Notes: a model not told the origin generated them from the sequence alone. 50,811 nt of DNA from Mycetocola tolaasinivorans (GCF_003667565.1 NZ_RCUX01000015.1:1-50811); one strand, 5' to 3'. Counted from the first letter of the stretch, positions 23,420 to 32,524 are shown. Translations and numbers: made by a program.

Positions 23420-24690
23420 GGCGGGCCTCGCGGTTTCAGGCCAGGCTGCTGGACCTCGATATCTCGCTGCGCTCACGCATCGCGGGTATTTCTAACCGTG
23501 CGCTACTGCTGACCTCGGTGGTGCTGTTCCTGATCGGCTTCGGCGTGGTCATGGTGCAGTCCGCGTCGCGTCCGGGCGACGCTGAGAACGCCGGTGACCC
23601 GTTCGCCGGGGCACTTCGGCAGGGTGGGGTGGCCGCACTCGCGCTCATCGCGATGTTCCTCACGAGCCGGGCTTCCCCAAAATTCTGGGCGCGTTTTTCC
23701 TGGATCGGAATCGCCGCAGCGCTCGCACTTCAGCTCGCCGTGTACACCCCGCTCGGCTATGAGTCCGGCGGCAACCGCAACTGGCTGCACCTCGGCCCGG
23801 TGTCGGTGCAGCCCGCGGAGTTCATGAAGTTCGCGTTCATCATCTGGGCCGCGAGCGTACTCGGCTCGAAGGAGCGGCTGCTCCAAAACTGGCGACACGC
23901 GATCATCCCGGTGGTGCCTCTGGCCGCGCTGTCGATGGGCATCAACCTGATCGGTGGAGACCTCGGTACGGTGCTCGTGATGGCGACCGTCATGATCGGT
24001 GTGCTGGTGTTCGCAAACGTGCGCCTGGGGGTGATCGGGATCGTCGCGGCCGCCGGGATCGTGGCCGCGATCCTGATGACCGCCGTGCGGGCCAACCGCG
24101 TGCTGCGTCTGCTGCACTTCTTCCAGGTGGACTGCCGCACCGACACCGCCGACTACCTCGGCATGTGCTGGCAGCCGCTGCACGGCACCTGGGCGCTCGC
24201 GGACGGTGGCATCTTCGGTCTCGGGCTGGGCGACTCCATCGAGAAGTGGGGCTGGCTGCCCGCCGCCGATAACGACTACCTGCTGGCCGTGGTGGGTGAG
24301 GAGCTCGGGCTGGTCGGCACAATCCTGGTGCTCGTCCTGTTCCTCATCCTCGCCGTGGCGCTCCTAGCCATTCTTGCCCGCGCCCGCACCACCTTCGGCC
24401 GCGTTGTGGCGGGTGGGGTGTTCACCTGGCTCATCACCCAGGCGTTCATCAATATCGCGGTGGTGCTCGGGCTGCTGCCGGTACTCGGGGTGCCCCTCCC
24501 ACTGATGTCCACCGGCGGATCGGCCCTGATCTCGGCCGGGGCGGCGATCGGCGCGGTGCTGTCCGTCGAGCGACAGAACGCACGAGAGCGTGGCCCACGA
24601 GTACCCGGCACGGATCTCACCGAGGACCAGGGAACCGGGCCGCAGGAAACCGGCGACCCCGCACGCGTCGCACCGGGCCGAACCGGATAG
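23416..24690 (+). CDS. FtsW/RodA/SpoVE (SEDS) family peptidoglycan polymerase
   Basis: About 424 residues with roughly ten membrane helices. SEDS proteins polymerise lipid II into glycan strands with a partner class-B PBP. Signatures are FGVVMVQSASRP in TM1, YESGGNRNWLHLGPVSVQP with AEFMKFAFII, GGDLGTVLVM, ADNDYLLAVVGEELGLVG and GVPLPLMSTGGSALISAGAA. The ending PLMSTGGSAL fits FtsW better than RodA. The start is uncertain: GTG at 23413 or 23416, or TTG at 23362. No PBP, mur or other dcw gene is nearby, so this is probably an extra copy outside the division cluster. It ends in a disordered tail of about 45 residues. Confidence 0.88.
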   Translation: MRRASRFQARLLDLDISLRSRIAGISNRALLLTSVVLFLIGFGVVMVQSASRPGDAENAGDPFAGALRQGGVAALALIAMFLTSRASPKFWARFSWIGIAAALALQLAVYTPLGYESGGNRNWLHLGPVSVQPAEFMKFAFIIWAASVLGSKERLLQNWRHAIIPVVPLAALSMGINLIGGDLGTVLVMATVMIGVLVFANVRLGVIGIVAAAGIVAAILMTAVRANRVLRLLHFFQVDCRTDTADYLGMCWQPLHGTWALADGGIFGLGLGDSIEKWGWLPAADNDYLLAVVGEELGLVGTILVLVLFLILAVALLAILARARTTFGRVVAGGVFTWLITQAFINIAVVLGLLPVLGVPLPLMSTGGSALISAGAAIGAVLSVERQNARERGPRVPGTDLTEDQGTGPQETGDPARVAPGRTG

Positions 24691-24730
24691 CACAGACCGC
24701 CCGTCACCCAGTGGTGACGGGCGGTCTGTG
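24691..24730. terminator. Bidirectional terminator, 18-bp perfect stem
   Basis: CACAGACCGCCCGTCACC (24691-24708) pairs perfectly with 24713-24730 around a CAGT loop, immediately after the FtsW-like stop and before the convergent nucleotidase stop. Confidence 0.8.
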
Positions 24731-24747
24731 GAGACGCGCTCCGGAGG

Positions 24748-27054
24748 CTAGCTCAGCGGCCCGGAGCGGGCGTCATCGGCGGCCTGCGCCGCCGCACGCT
24801 TACGACGCGAGGAAACGAAGATCCCCGCACCCGCGAGAAGCAGGATCAGCGCCGCCAGCGGGGCGATCGCCGAGACCTGCGCGCCGGTGTGTGCAAGTCC
24901 GTCCGGCTGCGCGCCATCCGCGGTCGGAGCGGTGGTGCCGGTGGAGGGCTCGCCGCTCGGCACCGTGGTGCCGTCGCTCGGCTCGGGGGTGGGCACGGTC
25001 GTGCCGTCGGTGGGCTCCGGGGTGGGCACGGTGGTGCCGTCGGTCGGGCTGGGCTCGGGGGTGGGCACAACCACCGCGGCCTCGGTCACCCGCACCGGGA
25101 ATCGAACGATGGTCTTCGACTCCGGCGAGGTGAGCGATACCGTGTGGGTTCCGGCCGTGGTGCCCGCGGGAATCGTGATGGTGACCTCGCCACCGGCGGC
25201 GGTGATCGGGGCCGAGCCCAGCACGTCGGTGCCGAGCGCGGTCAGGACGCTGGTCGAAACCGGGGCACCGGTGGAGGTGCGATCCAGACTACCGAGGGTC
25301 ACGGTGAAGGACTTCCCGGCCTCGACGGCATCCGCGGGCAGGTCGGAAACCTGCACGCCGTTACGGGCGAAGCTCGGGGTCAGGGTGCCCGCGGTGGTGA
25401 GGTAATCGATCCAGGCATCGCGGTCGATCAGGCCGGAGTCGCGGGTGCCGATGCCGTTCTGGAACTCACGGAAGTTGTCACCACCGGTGATCAGGAAGCC
25501 GAAGGTCCCCACTCGGTAGCCGCGGGTGGGGTCGATGGGCTCGCCGGCCACGGTGATCGAGGTGATGCGGTCACCCTCGGCACGGTTTGCATCGAAGGTG
25601 TAGTGCACGTTGTCACTGAGGCTCAGCTGCAGGTACGGCCGCGAGGGAACGTTGCCCGCGGCGTCGCGCTGCCACTGCTCCTCGAGAACCTTCTTCACCT
25701 GCGCCCCGGTGAGGGAGGTGGTGTAGAGGTTGTTGAGGAAGGGGAGCACGCCGTTCGCCTGGGCGTAGGTGATGTCACCCGCAGCGAGATCGGCGCGCAT
25801 GCCGCCTGGGTTGACGATGCCGATCTCGGCACCGCCACGCTCGGGCGCGGACAGCGAGGTGAGCAGCGAGTTTGCGATCAGCGAGCCGAGGGAGGACTCG
25901 GCGGAGCGATCATCGCCCACCGGGCCGTTGAACGCGCGGGTGATCGGGGCGGCGGCCTGTGCGATGACGCGGCTGCCCACCTCGTCGGCGTTGGCCACGG
26001 CCGCGGTCACGATATCGTTCACGGTCTTGACCGCGGGGTAGGTGTCGATCAGCTCGGCGGTGGGGGTCTTGACCCGGGCCACGTTCGTGGCGGTGGCGGT
26101 CTCGATCGCGCCGGTGGCACGGTTGACGGTCAGGACCACCTGGCCGATGCGCTCGCCGTAGCTACCGGTCTGGACGATCGGGCGCGTGCTGCCGGGCTTG
26201 CCGGGCACCGGTGCCTGCCACGCGTATTCCTTGTGGGTGTGACCGGTGAAGATCGCGGCCACGGCCGGGTCGGTCTGGGTCACGATCTTTGCGAAGACAC
26301 CGCCCGCGGCGATCTCCTGATCGAGGCTCGCGCCATCCGGCGTACCTGCGGAGGCACCCTCGTGGTACTCGGCGACGAAGACGTCGGCCTTGTTCTCGGC
26401 CTTGAGCTGGGTGACCACGCGGTTGACGGCGTCCACCGGATCGCCAAACTCCAGGGTGTCGACGCCCGAGGGGGTGACCAGGGTCGGGGTTTCCTCGGTC
26501 ACGGCGCCGATGACGGCGACGCGCAGGCCATCGGCCTGGATGATCGAGTACTCGTCGAAGGCTGGTTCGGTGGTGCCCTTCCTGTATACGTTGGCACCGA
26601 GGTAGTCCCAGGCTGCGTTGTTGCCACCGTCGATGACGCGATTCTTGAGGTCATCAAGGCCGAGATCGAACTCGTGGTTGCCGAGAGCCGAGGCCTTGAG
26701 CCCCAGGGCGTTGAGCACCTCGATCGTGGGCTGGTCCTTCTGGGTGGCCGAGGCGAACTCGCTGGCACCGATGTTGTCGCCGGCGGAGAGCAGAATGCTC
26801 TGGTCGGTGGCGAACTGGGCGCGCAGAGACTCGACCGTGCCGGCGAAGTTCACCGTGCCAGTGGGATCGCCCGCCGAGTTTTTCGAGGCGTTGATCCGGC
26901 CGTGGAAGTCGTTGATGTTCATCAGGTTGATGGTGGCGGTGTCTGCATCGGGGGCGGGCTCCGCACTGGCGGGCAGCGCCGCGAAGGGCAGGACGAGGAC
27001 GCCGGCGAGTGCGGCAATCGTGAGCGTGCGCCGGGGGCGCGGGAGTAGCGACAT
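24748..27054 (-). CDS. Secreted 5'-nucleotidase / metallophosphoesterase, LAHTG-anchored
   Basis: 768 residues from the ATG at 27054, with AGGAGA about 5 nt upstream. Signal peptide (about 1-32, ending PASA). The metallophosphatase domain has NINDFHGRI, AGDNIGASEF, LGNHEFDLG and FTGHTHKEYAW, the metal-binding D-x-H, GD, GNHE and GHTH motifs. The 5'-nucleotidase C-terminal substrate domain follows (about 345-520, with NPGGMRADL and GGDNF). Then come an Ig-like domain, a Pro/Thr/Glu stalk with repeats of TDGTTVPTPEP, and a sorting-like tail: LAHTG, helix, RRKR. LAxTG is the motif associated with class E sortases in actinomycetes. It probably salvages phosphate and nucleosides outside the cell. 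Confidence 0.92.
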   Translation of the reverse strand: MSLLPRPRRTLTIAALAGVLVLPFAALPASAEPAPDADTATINLMNINDFHGRINASKNSAGDPTGTVNFAGTVESLRAQFATDQSILLSAGDNIGASEFASATQKDQPTIEVLNALGLKASALGNHEFDLGLDDLKNRVIDGGNNAAWDYLGANVYRKGTTEPAFDEYSIIQADGLRVAVIGAVTEETPTLVTPSGVDTLEFGDPVDAVNRVVTQLKAENKADVFVAEYHEGASAGTPDGASLDQEIAAGGVFAKIVTQTDPAVAAIFTGHTHKEYAWQAPVPGKPGSTRPIVQTGSYGERIGQVVLTVNRATGAIETATATNVARVKTPTAELIDTYPAVKTVNDIVTAAVANADEVGSRVIAQAAAPITRAFNGPVGDDRSAESSLGSLIANSLLTSLSAPERGGAEIGIVNPGGMRADLAAGDITYAQANGVLPFLNNLYTTSLTGAQVKKVLEEQWQRDAAGNVPSRPYLQLSLSDNVHYTFDANRAEGDRITSITVAGEPIDPTRGYRVGTFGFLITGGDNFREFQNGIGTRDSGLIDRDAWIDYLTTAGTLTPSFARNGVQVSDLPADAVEAGKSFTVTLGSLDRTSTGAPVSTSVLTALGTDVLGSAPITAAGGEVTITIPAGTTAGTHTVSLTSPESKTIVRFPVRVTEAAVVVPTPEPSPTDGTTVPTPEPTDGTTVPTPEPSDGTTVPSGEPSTGTTAPTADGAQPDGLAHTGAQVSAIAPLAALILLLAGAGIFVSSRRKRAAAQAADDARSGPLS

Positions 27055-27379
27055 TGTTCTCCTGTGACGAGGTCGGGAGGCCGTACGCACGGGTGTGCGC
27101 ACGGTTTCAGCCAGTGGCGGTGACCATCGTCACACCCCGGGGAAGGGTATGACCGGCAGTAGTCCCCCCGAATTAACCGTGGGTCAAATCTATCTACTTA
27201 CCCCGGACGGGGGGAATGCGACGCGGCAAGAAATACCGGGAATTCATCTTCGTGCGGCCACGGGGCGGGCGGTGAATCCGCGACGGCCGGGTTCCCGGAC
27301 ATGGAGGAAGATTATCGGTGTACGCGGCGCCCCGGGGCGCCCCGCGCCAAATGACGGTGGCGGGGGTTACCCTGAAAGG
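27055..27379. other. Divergent intergenic region, nucleotidase / R-M operon
   Basis: This 325-bp gap carries the minus-strand leader of the nucleotidase and the promoter of the methyltransferase (-10 at 27368). A short inverted repeat GTGAC-CATC-GTCAC lies at 27120-27133. An AT-richer patch at about 27169-27200 interrupts the GC-rich sequence and may hold a minus-strand promoter. I see no gene in it. Confidence 0.5.
27368..27373 (+). promoter_or_regulatory. Probable -10 element, leaderless methyltransferase gene
   Basis: TACCCT is 6 nt before the GTG at 27380. This supports the GTG start, which has no separate ribosome-binding site. Confidence 0.45.
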
Positions 27380-28546
27380 GTGTCCAACGTGCTCCCGATC
27401 CATTCCCACTCGCCCTCCGTTCTGGAGTTCTTCGCGGGTATCGGTTTGGCGCGCGTCGGGCTCGAACAGGCCGGTTTTCGCGTGGCCTGGTCAAACGACT
27501 ACGAGCCCGATAAGTGGTCCCTCTACGCGCAGAACTTTCCGCAGGATGCCGTCTCGGGTCAGCACACCTACGTGGTGGGCGATGTCGGTGCGGTGAGCGG
27601 TGCGGAGCTTCCGCGTCGGACCGCGCTCGCCTGGGCCTCCTCACCCTGCACGGATCTCTCGCTGGCGGGCAACCGCCGGGGCCTCGCCGGCTCGCAGTCG
27701 GGCGCCTTCTGGCACTTCATCCGCCTGCTTGAAGAGCTGGGCGACGATGCCCCCGGTACAGTGGTGCTCGAAAACGTGGTGGGTCTCGCCACCTCAAATG
27801 GCGGGGATGACCTCACCGCCGCCATTCGCGCCTTCAACGACCTCGGCTACTCGGTCGACATCCTGATGATCGATGCCCGCCGGTTTGTGCCGCAGTCGCG
27901 CCCGCGCCTGTTTGTGGTGGGAGCAAAGAATCCGCCCGAGTCGGTACCGGGCTCAAACCCCGAGCTGCGGCCGGAAAACCTGCAGGGGTTCTTCCGCGAC
28001 CAGACACTGACCACCCATCAGGCGGCGCTGCCCGAGGCCCCGGCAATTCTCGTGGAGGGCTTCGGCGAGGTCGCCGAGTCCATGCCGAACGACGATCCCC
28101 GCTGGTGGGATGCCGAGCGCACCGAGCGCTTTGTCGCCTCGCTGTCCCCGGTGCAGCTCTCCCGCATCACCGAGATGCGCGCCTCCGCGGGTATCAAACA
28201 CCGCACCGCCTACCGCCGCACCCGGCACGGTCAGGCCGTGTGGGAGGTCCGGCCGGACGACATTTCCGGGTGTCTCCGGACGGCGCGCGGCGGCTCCTCC
28301 AAGCAGGCCGTGGTGCAGCTGGGCGAGGGCGGGCTGCGCGTGCGCTGGATGACCCCGCGCGAGTATGCGCGCCTCATGGGGGCCGGCGATTTTGATCTCT
28401 CCGGTACCCGAGACAATCAGGCGTTCTTCGCCTTCGGTGATGCGGTGGCCGCGCCGGTTGTGGCCTGGCTCTCCGAGCACTACCTGCTGCCGGTCGTTCG
28501 GGGTCTGCGCACTGCTCCGCGCGATGCGGTGGCCGCGCATGGCTGA
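27380..28546 (+). CDS. DNA (cytosine-5)-methyltransferase of a type II R-M system
   Basis: 388 residues. Motif I is EFFAGIGLARVGLEQAGF (F17-G22). Motif IV is SSPCTDLSLAG with catalytic Cys90. Motif VI is LENV (E131-N132-V133), and motif VIII is QSRPRLFVVGAKN. Later come a target-recognition region and the C-terminal RWMTPREYARLMG and FGDAVAAPVVAWL (motifs IX and X). It transfers a methyl group from SAM to C5 of cytosine within its recognition site, protecting host DNA. The stop overlaps the start of the GIY-YIG nuclease gene by 8 bp, as expected for a coupled R-M pair. The target sequence cannot be read from the protein. GC content matches the neighbours, so acquisition is not recent or came from a similar genome. 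Confidence 0.93.
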   Translation: MSNVLPIHSHSPSVLEFFAGIGLARVGLEQAGFRVAWSNDYEPDKWSLYAQNFPQDAVSGQHTYVVGDVGAVSGAELPRRTALAWASSPCTDLSLAGNRRGLAGSQSGAFWHFIRLLEELGDDAPGTVVLENVVGLATSNGGDDLTAAIRAFNDLGYSVDILMIDARRFVPQSRPRLFVVGAKNPPESVPGSNPELRPENLQGFFRDQTLTTHQAALPEAPAILVEGFGEVAESMPNDDPRWWDAERTERFVASLSPVQLSRITEMRASAGIKHRTAYRRTRHGQAVWEVRPDDISGCLRTARGGSSKQAVVQLGEGGLRVRWMTPREYARLMGAGDFDLSGTRDNQAFFAFGDAVAAPVVAWLSEHYLLPVVRGLRTAPRDAVAAHG

Positions 28547-29384
28547 GGAGTTCGCGCTCGGTAAGCCGGCGAAGCGTGATCTCGCGGCCCCCGAGGTACG
28601 CCGCTTCCGAGACGAACTCTCCCGCTTCCTCGCGCAGCGGGATGCCCGCGGGCGGGTCTGGACGGACGCCCAGTGGGGCGTGTACGCCTTCTACGACTAC
28701 GATGGCGAACCCATCTACGTCGGGCAGACAAACGAGAAGCTGCGCACCCGCATTCGTCGCCACCTCACCGGCCAGCGCACCGACGCCGTCGCGATGCGCA
28801 TCCTCGACGTATTCGAGGTGGCCGAGGTTGAGGTGTGGCCCCTGTGGGAGCTGGAGGGTGTTTCCGGGCGCGATTCGACATCCTGCCGCCTGCTCGATGC
28901 CTATGAGTACACCGCCTACCTCGACGCCATCGAGCGCTCGCGGTTCCGCGCGATTCTGAACGAGAAGATTCCGCCGGTCTCGCCCACGGTCACACTGCCC
29001 GCCTCGCTGCGCTGGTCGGTCGTGACCGATGCGGTGCGCGAGGAGCGCGGCCACGCCGATATTCGCATTGCTCGCCGTGCCGAGACCGTATCTCGGCTGG
29101 CCGCGGTGGCGCACGAGCGCGGCGAGGTATCCGACGGGCTGCGGCGGGTGCTCGTAGTGCAGGCCGTGCGGCTCGCGTTTCTGGCCGCCGAACGCTTCGC
29201 GTTCGCCAGCGGTACCCCGGCCCCGGATCCGGCGGCGATTAGCGTTGAACAGCTCGTGGGTTCGGTGCGTTCTGAGCAGCCCGAGCGGTATGAACTGCCC
29301 GAGCGAGCTGAGCGGGTTGAGCCGTTCGATCAGCCCGCCGACGCAGACGAGGTCGACGACCTCCTCGAGTATCGCCTGTTCTAG
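28539..29384 (+). CDS. GIY-YIG restriction endonuclease, Eco29kI-like
   Basis: 281 residues. A GIY-YIG core starts at G47-V48-Y49, with ten residues to Y60-V61-G62 (GVYAFYDYDGEPIYVG). It is followed by R71 and H75 in TRIRRH, then E123 in AYEYTAYL and N141 in ILNEK. Eco29kI-type GIY-YIG restriction enzymes use Tyr, Tyr, Arg, His, Glu and Asn in this order, so a type II restriction enzyme is likely. The C-terminal region of about 135 residues is mostly helical and unassigned; it may bind DNA or mediate oligomers. The ATG at 28539 lies inside the methyltransferase gene. The TAG stop overlaps the TAG of the convergent ECF gene (shared CTAG at 29381-29384). Confidence 0.8.
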   Translation: MAEEFALGKPAKRDLAAPEVRRFRDELSRFLAQRDARGRVWTDAQWGVYAFYDYDGEPIYVGQTNEKLRTRIRRHLTGQRTDAVAMRILDVFEVAEVEVWPLWELEGVSGRDSTSCRLLDAYEYTAYLDAIERSRFRAILNEKIPPVSPTVTLPASLRWSVVTDAVREERGHADIRIARRAETVSRLAAVAHERGEVSDGLRRVLVVQAVRLAFLAAERFAFASGTPAPDPAAISVEQLVGSVRSEQPERYELPERAERVEPFDQPADADEVDDLLEYRLF

Positions 29385-30211
29385 CCGCGCCAGATCGCGA
29401 TCGCGAGCACCGCGGCCGTGAAGATCCAGAAGCCAATCATGAAGAACCAGTCGCGGCGTCGCATCGGCACCAGGTGGCGCTCGGTGCGGGTGTCGTGTGC
29501 GCCAAACGCGCGGGCATCCATGGCGAGCGAAACCCGCCCCGCGTGCCGGATTGCGCCGGTGAGTAGCGGAACCACGTAGCCCATGCTGCGTCGCGTACTC
29601 GCGATCGGTCCGCGACCGGGAGACATTCCCCGCACCCGGTGCGCCTGCCGAATGCTTTCAAGCTCATAGCCGAATCGCGGCACGAAGCGGTACGCGGCCA
29701 GCGCGGTGTAGCCGATTCGATAGGGCAGTTTGAGGTGCTGAATGCTCGAGCGCACGAGGTCGGGGCCAGTGCTGCTCAGGCCGCCGGTGAGCGCGAGGCC
29801 AAACAGTGCGGCGAGACGCAGCGCGGTGGTAAACCCGATGTCCAGTGCCCCCGAGGTGAGCGCAAACGACCCGATCTCAAACACCACCGGTGTGTGCGCG
29901 GTGTGCCGCTGATCGGCCCACAGCGAGAAGCTGATCCCGAACACGAGGATGAATGCGGGCAGGGCGAGCGCCAGGGTGAGCAGCGAGGAGCGCTGCCAGC
30001 GCAGGCCGGTGAGCATCAGCAGCGCGCACAGGATCACGAAGCACAGCGGGGTGAACATCGTGGTCGAGACCAGTACCAGCACCATCGCGGGAGCCGGCCC
30101 AAAGATCTTCGAGATCGGGTTGAGGCCGTAGAGATACTCGCGGCGTGCGGCCAGCGGGCCCTGCACATCGGCGCGATACGGGTCGAGGCCAGCACCGCGC
30201 ACGCCGCTCAC
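29381..30211 (-). CDS. ECF transporter T component (EcfT / YkoC-like)
   Basis: 276 residues with about five to six membrane helices. It begins with GLNPISKIFGPAPAMVL, typical of EcfT, and has the two coupling motifs AHRVRGMSPGRG and MDARAFGAHD (Ala-Arg-Gly / Ala-Arg-Ala type) that dock onto the ATPases. EcfT transmits ATP hydrolysis to the substrate-binding S component. The GTG start overlaps the ATPase stop (GTGA), so S, A and T are made in order from one message. Confidence 0.9.
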   Translation of the reverse strand: MSGVRGAGLDPYRADVQGPLAARREYLYGLNPISKIFGPAPAMVLVLVSTTMFTPLCFVILCALLMLTGLRWQRSSLLTLALALPAFILVFGISFSLWADQRHTAHTPVVFEIGSFALTSGALDIGFTTALRLAALFGLALTGGLSSTGPDLVRSSIQHLKLPYRIGYTALAAYRFVPRFGYELESIRQAHRVRGMSPGRGPIASTRRSMGYVVPLLTGAIRHAGRVSLAMDARAFGAHDTRTERHLVPMRRRDWFFMIGFWIFTAAVLAIAIWRG

Positions 30212-31986
30212 TCGGCACCCCCGTTCGGCGTCGACACCAGGTCGTCCGGATGCCCGGGCAGCTCATCCAGGCGGGTGATGCTGCGCCAGGTGGGGTGCTC
30301 CTTGAGACCACGCATCGCGCGGATCAGCGGGGGCATGCGCAGCCCGGCGGTGAGCAGCAGTTCCTCGTCGGCGAGGATCTCATCGCGTGGGCCCATTCCC
30401 ACCAGCTCGCCATCGCGCATCACCGCCACGTGGGTGGCGTAGTCGGCGACGAGCTGGAGATCGTGGCTGACGACGATGATGGTGGTACCGCCGGCATTGA
30501 GTTCGTGCAGCAGCCCGAGTAGTTCATTCGCACGGGCGCGATCCTGCCCGAACGTGGGTTCATCGAGCGCGAGGATCGGGGCACCGGCCACCAGCGCCGT
30601 GCCCACCGAGAGCCGGCGCTTCTGACCGCCCGAGAGCAGGAACGGGTGCTGCTCGCGTGCCTCGGTCAGGGCGAAACGGCCGAGCAGATCATCTACCCGG
30701 GCGTCCACGATTTCCGCGTCGATGCCCCGCAGTCGCAGGCCGTGGGCCAGCTCATCGGCCACGGTGTAGGTCACAAACTGGTTCTCCGGGTTTTGGAAGA
30801 CAAAACCGACCCGGCTGGTGAGGGTGCGGACGTCCAGGCGCGCCGGGTCCAGCCCGGCGAGGCTCACGGTGCCCCGCGGCGGCGGAATGACGCCCGCGAT
30901 GGCCTGCACGAGGGTGGTCTTGCCGGCCCCGTTGGTGCCGATCACCGCGAGGAAGGAGCCGGCGTCGAGGGAGAGATTGATATCGCGCAGGACCTCGCGG
31001 CGACCGCGACGCAGGGTCAGGTTCGACACCCGCAGGATCGGGGAGTCCCAGATGCCCGCTGTCTGCCGCGGTTCGCTATTCAGGGCGGGAAGCGCGTGCG
31101 CGCGCAGCCCCGCGGTGAGTTCATCCGGGGTGAGCGGCAGCGGATCGAGCACGATCCCGGCCTCGCGCAGCCGCAGCGCGGCCATCAGCGAAACCGGCAG
31201 CCACACCCCGAGGGCCAGCAGCTCCGCGGTATGAGTGCGCAGAATCTCGTGAGCATCGCCGAGGAACGCGGTGCGGCCGAGGGCGTCCAGCACCAGCACA
31301 CGATCAACGAGGTGCATCGCCGGGTCCAGGTTGTGCTCGATCAGCACCACCGAACGATCACCGCGGGAAACCACGCGGGCGAGCACCCGGTAGACCTCCT
31401 CGATTCCAGCGGGATCGAGGTTCGCGGTGGGTTCATCCAGCACCAGCACGGGCGAGCGCATCGCCAGGGCACAGGCGATCGCGAGGCGCTGACGCCCGCC
31501 ACCCGAGAGCCGATCGGGGTTTTCGGTGCGGCGCTCCCAGAGATCCACCTCGCGCAGCGCCGTTTCGGCACGCTCGAGCACCTCGGCCACCGGAAGGCCG
31601 AGGTTTTCCGGGCCGAAGCACACCTCGTCGAGTACCGAGCCGGTGATCATCTGGGTGTCTGGATCCTGGAACACCATTGCCACGGTTTCGCTGAGCGTCG
31701 CCACCGACGCCCCTACGGTTTCGCGCTCACCCACGCGCACGCTGCCGGTGAGTGTGGCCGGAACCGCGTGCGGGATGAGGCCGTTGAGGGCCAGCGCGAG
31801 CGTCGACTTCCCCGAACCGCTCGGGCCGAGGATCAGCAGCACCTCTCCGGGGAGAAGTTCGAGGCTCACACCATCGGGTCCTGGGCGAGCGCCACCCTCG
31901 TGGGTGATGCTCACCTCGGACAGGGCCAGGGGTGGGACGGAACTGATGTTATGCCGCCGCTTCGCCGCCGCGTCGATCCCGAGCAA
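30208..31986 (-). CDS. ECF transporter double ATPase (YkoD-like)
   Basis: 592 residues: two ABC ATPase domains in one chain. The first has Walker A GPSGSGKST, Q-loop VFQDPDTQMI, signature LSGGGRQRLA and Walker B VLVLDEPTANLDP. The second has GTNGAGKTT, VFQNPENQFV, LSGGQKRRLS and ILALDEPTFGQD. Fused ATPases are typical of ykoD-type ECF systems. The only in-frame start before the first strand is TTG at 31986, which overlaps the S-component gene by 38 bp; the start is therefore uncertain. It energises import by the S and T components. Confidence 0.9.
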   Translation of the reverse strand: MLGIDAAAKRRHNISSVPPLALSEVSITHEGGARPGPDGVSLELLPGEVLLILGPSGSGKSTLALALNGLIPHAVPATLTGSVRVGERETVGASVATLSETVAMVFQDPDTQMITGSVLDEVCFGPENLGLPVAEVLERAETALREVDLWERRTENPDRLSGGGRQRLAIACALAMRSPVLVLDEPTANLDPAGIEEVYRVLARVVSRGDRSVVLIEHNLDPAMHLVDRVLVLDALGRTAFLGDAHEILRTHTAELLALGVWLPVSLMAALRLREAGIVLDPLPLTPDELTAGLRAHALPALNSEPRQTAGIWDSPILRVSNLTLRRGRREVLRDINLSLDAGSFLAVIGTNGAGKTTLVQAIAGVIPPPRGTVSLAGLDPARLDVRTLTSRVGFVFQNPENQFVTYTVADELAHGLRLRGIDAEIVDARVDDLLGRFALTEAREQHPFLLSGGQKRRLSVGTALVAGAPILALDEPTFGQDRARANELLGLLHELNAGGTTIIVVSHDLQLVADYATHVAVMRDGELVGMGPRDEILADEELLLTAGLRMPPLIRAMRGLKEHPTWRSITRLDELPGHPDDLVSTPNGGAE

Positions 31987-32524
31987 ACTGGAGCCCGCGT
32001 ACCACGCCGGTACGTTCGATCCGGGCGGCGATCAGGCGCGCCATCCAGGTGAACAGTGACGGGCCGAGCACAAACAGGGCGATAAAGATCACCTGAGAGA
32101 TCGGATCAAACTTCGAGATGTTGAAGGCGAACGCCATGATCGCAGCCAGGCTCACACCGCCAAACAGTGCGCCCACGTAGTACAGCCAGCCGGGCCAGTA
32201 CCGGAACCGGGTGAACACGAAGGGGAGTTCCTGCAGCACGCCGATGAGGAGGCCGGTACCGATGTGGCGGGCGTACTGGGTGGGGTCGAGCGCGGCGCTG
32301 GTGAGGCCGGCAACCAGCCCGGTGAGCAGCGCGACACCGGGGCGGCGCAGCAGCCACTGGCTGATGATGCCCGGCAGGAAGTACACCGAGATCAGCAGGC
32401 CATAGATGATCGGGACCGCGGCAAGGACCACAACGTGCAGATATCCGGCCACGGCGAGCGGGATTCCGCCGCCCACGCCAATGGCGGCACAGGTGAGCAA
32501 AAGACGGGTGTTTGTCTGATGCAT
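31949..32524 (-). CDS. ECF transporter S component (YkoE-like)
   Basis: 191 residues, five or six helices, ATG at 32524 with GGGAG about 10 nt upstream. Segments IGTGLLIGVLQELPFVFTRF and RYWPGWLYYVGALFGG resemble YkoE, the S component of the ykoEDC system reported for hydroxymethylpyrimidine/thiamine precursor uptake. Gene order S-AA-T also matches ykoEDC. The substrate assignment is inference: I did not find a TPP riboswitch in the 150-bp leader, so another substrate is possible. It is divergent from the copper-locus membrane protein. Confidence 0.8.
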   Translation of the reverse strand: MHQTNTRLLLTCAAIGVGGGIPLAVAGYLHVVVLAAVPIIYGLLISVYFLPGIISQWLLRRPGVALLTGLVAGLTSAALDPTQYARHIGTGLLIGVLQELPFVFTRFRYWPGWLYYVGALFGGVSLAAIMAFAFNISKFDPISQVIFIALFVLGPSLFTWMARLIAARIERTGVVRGLQFARDRRGGEAAA

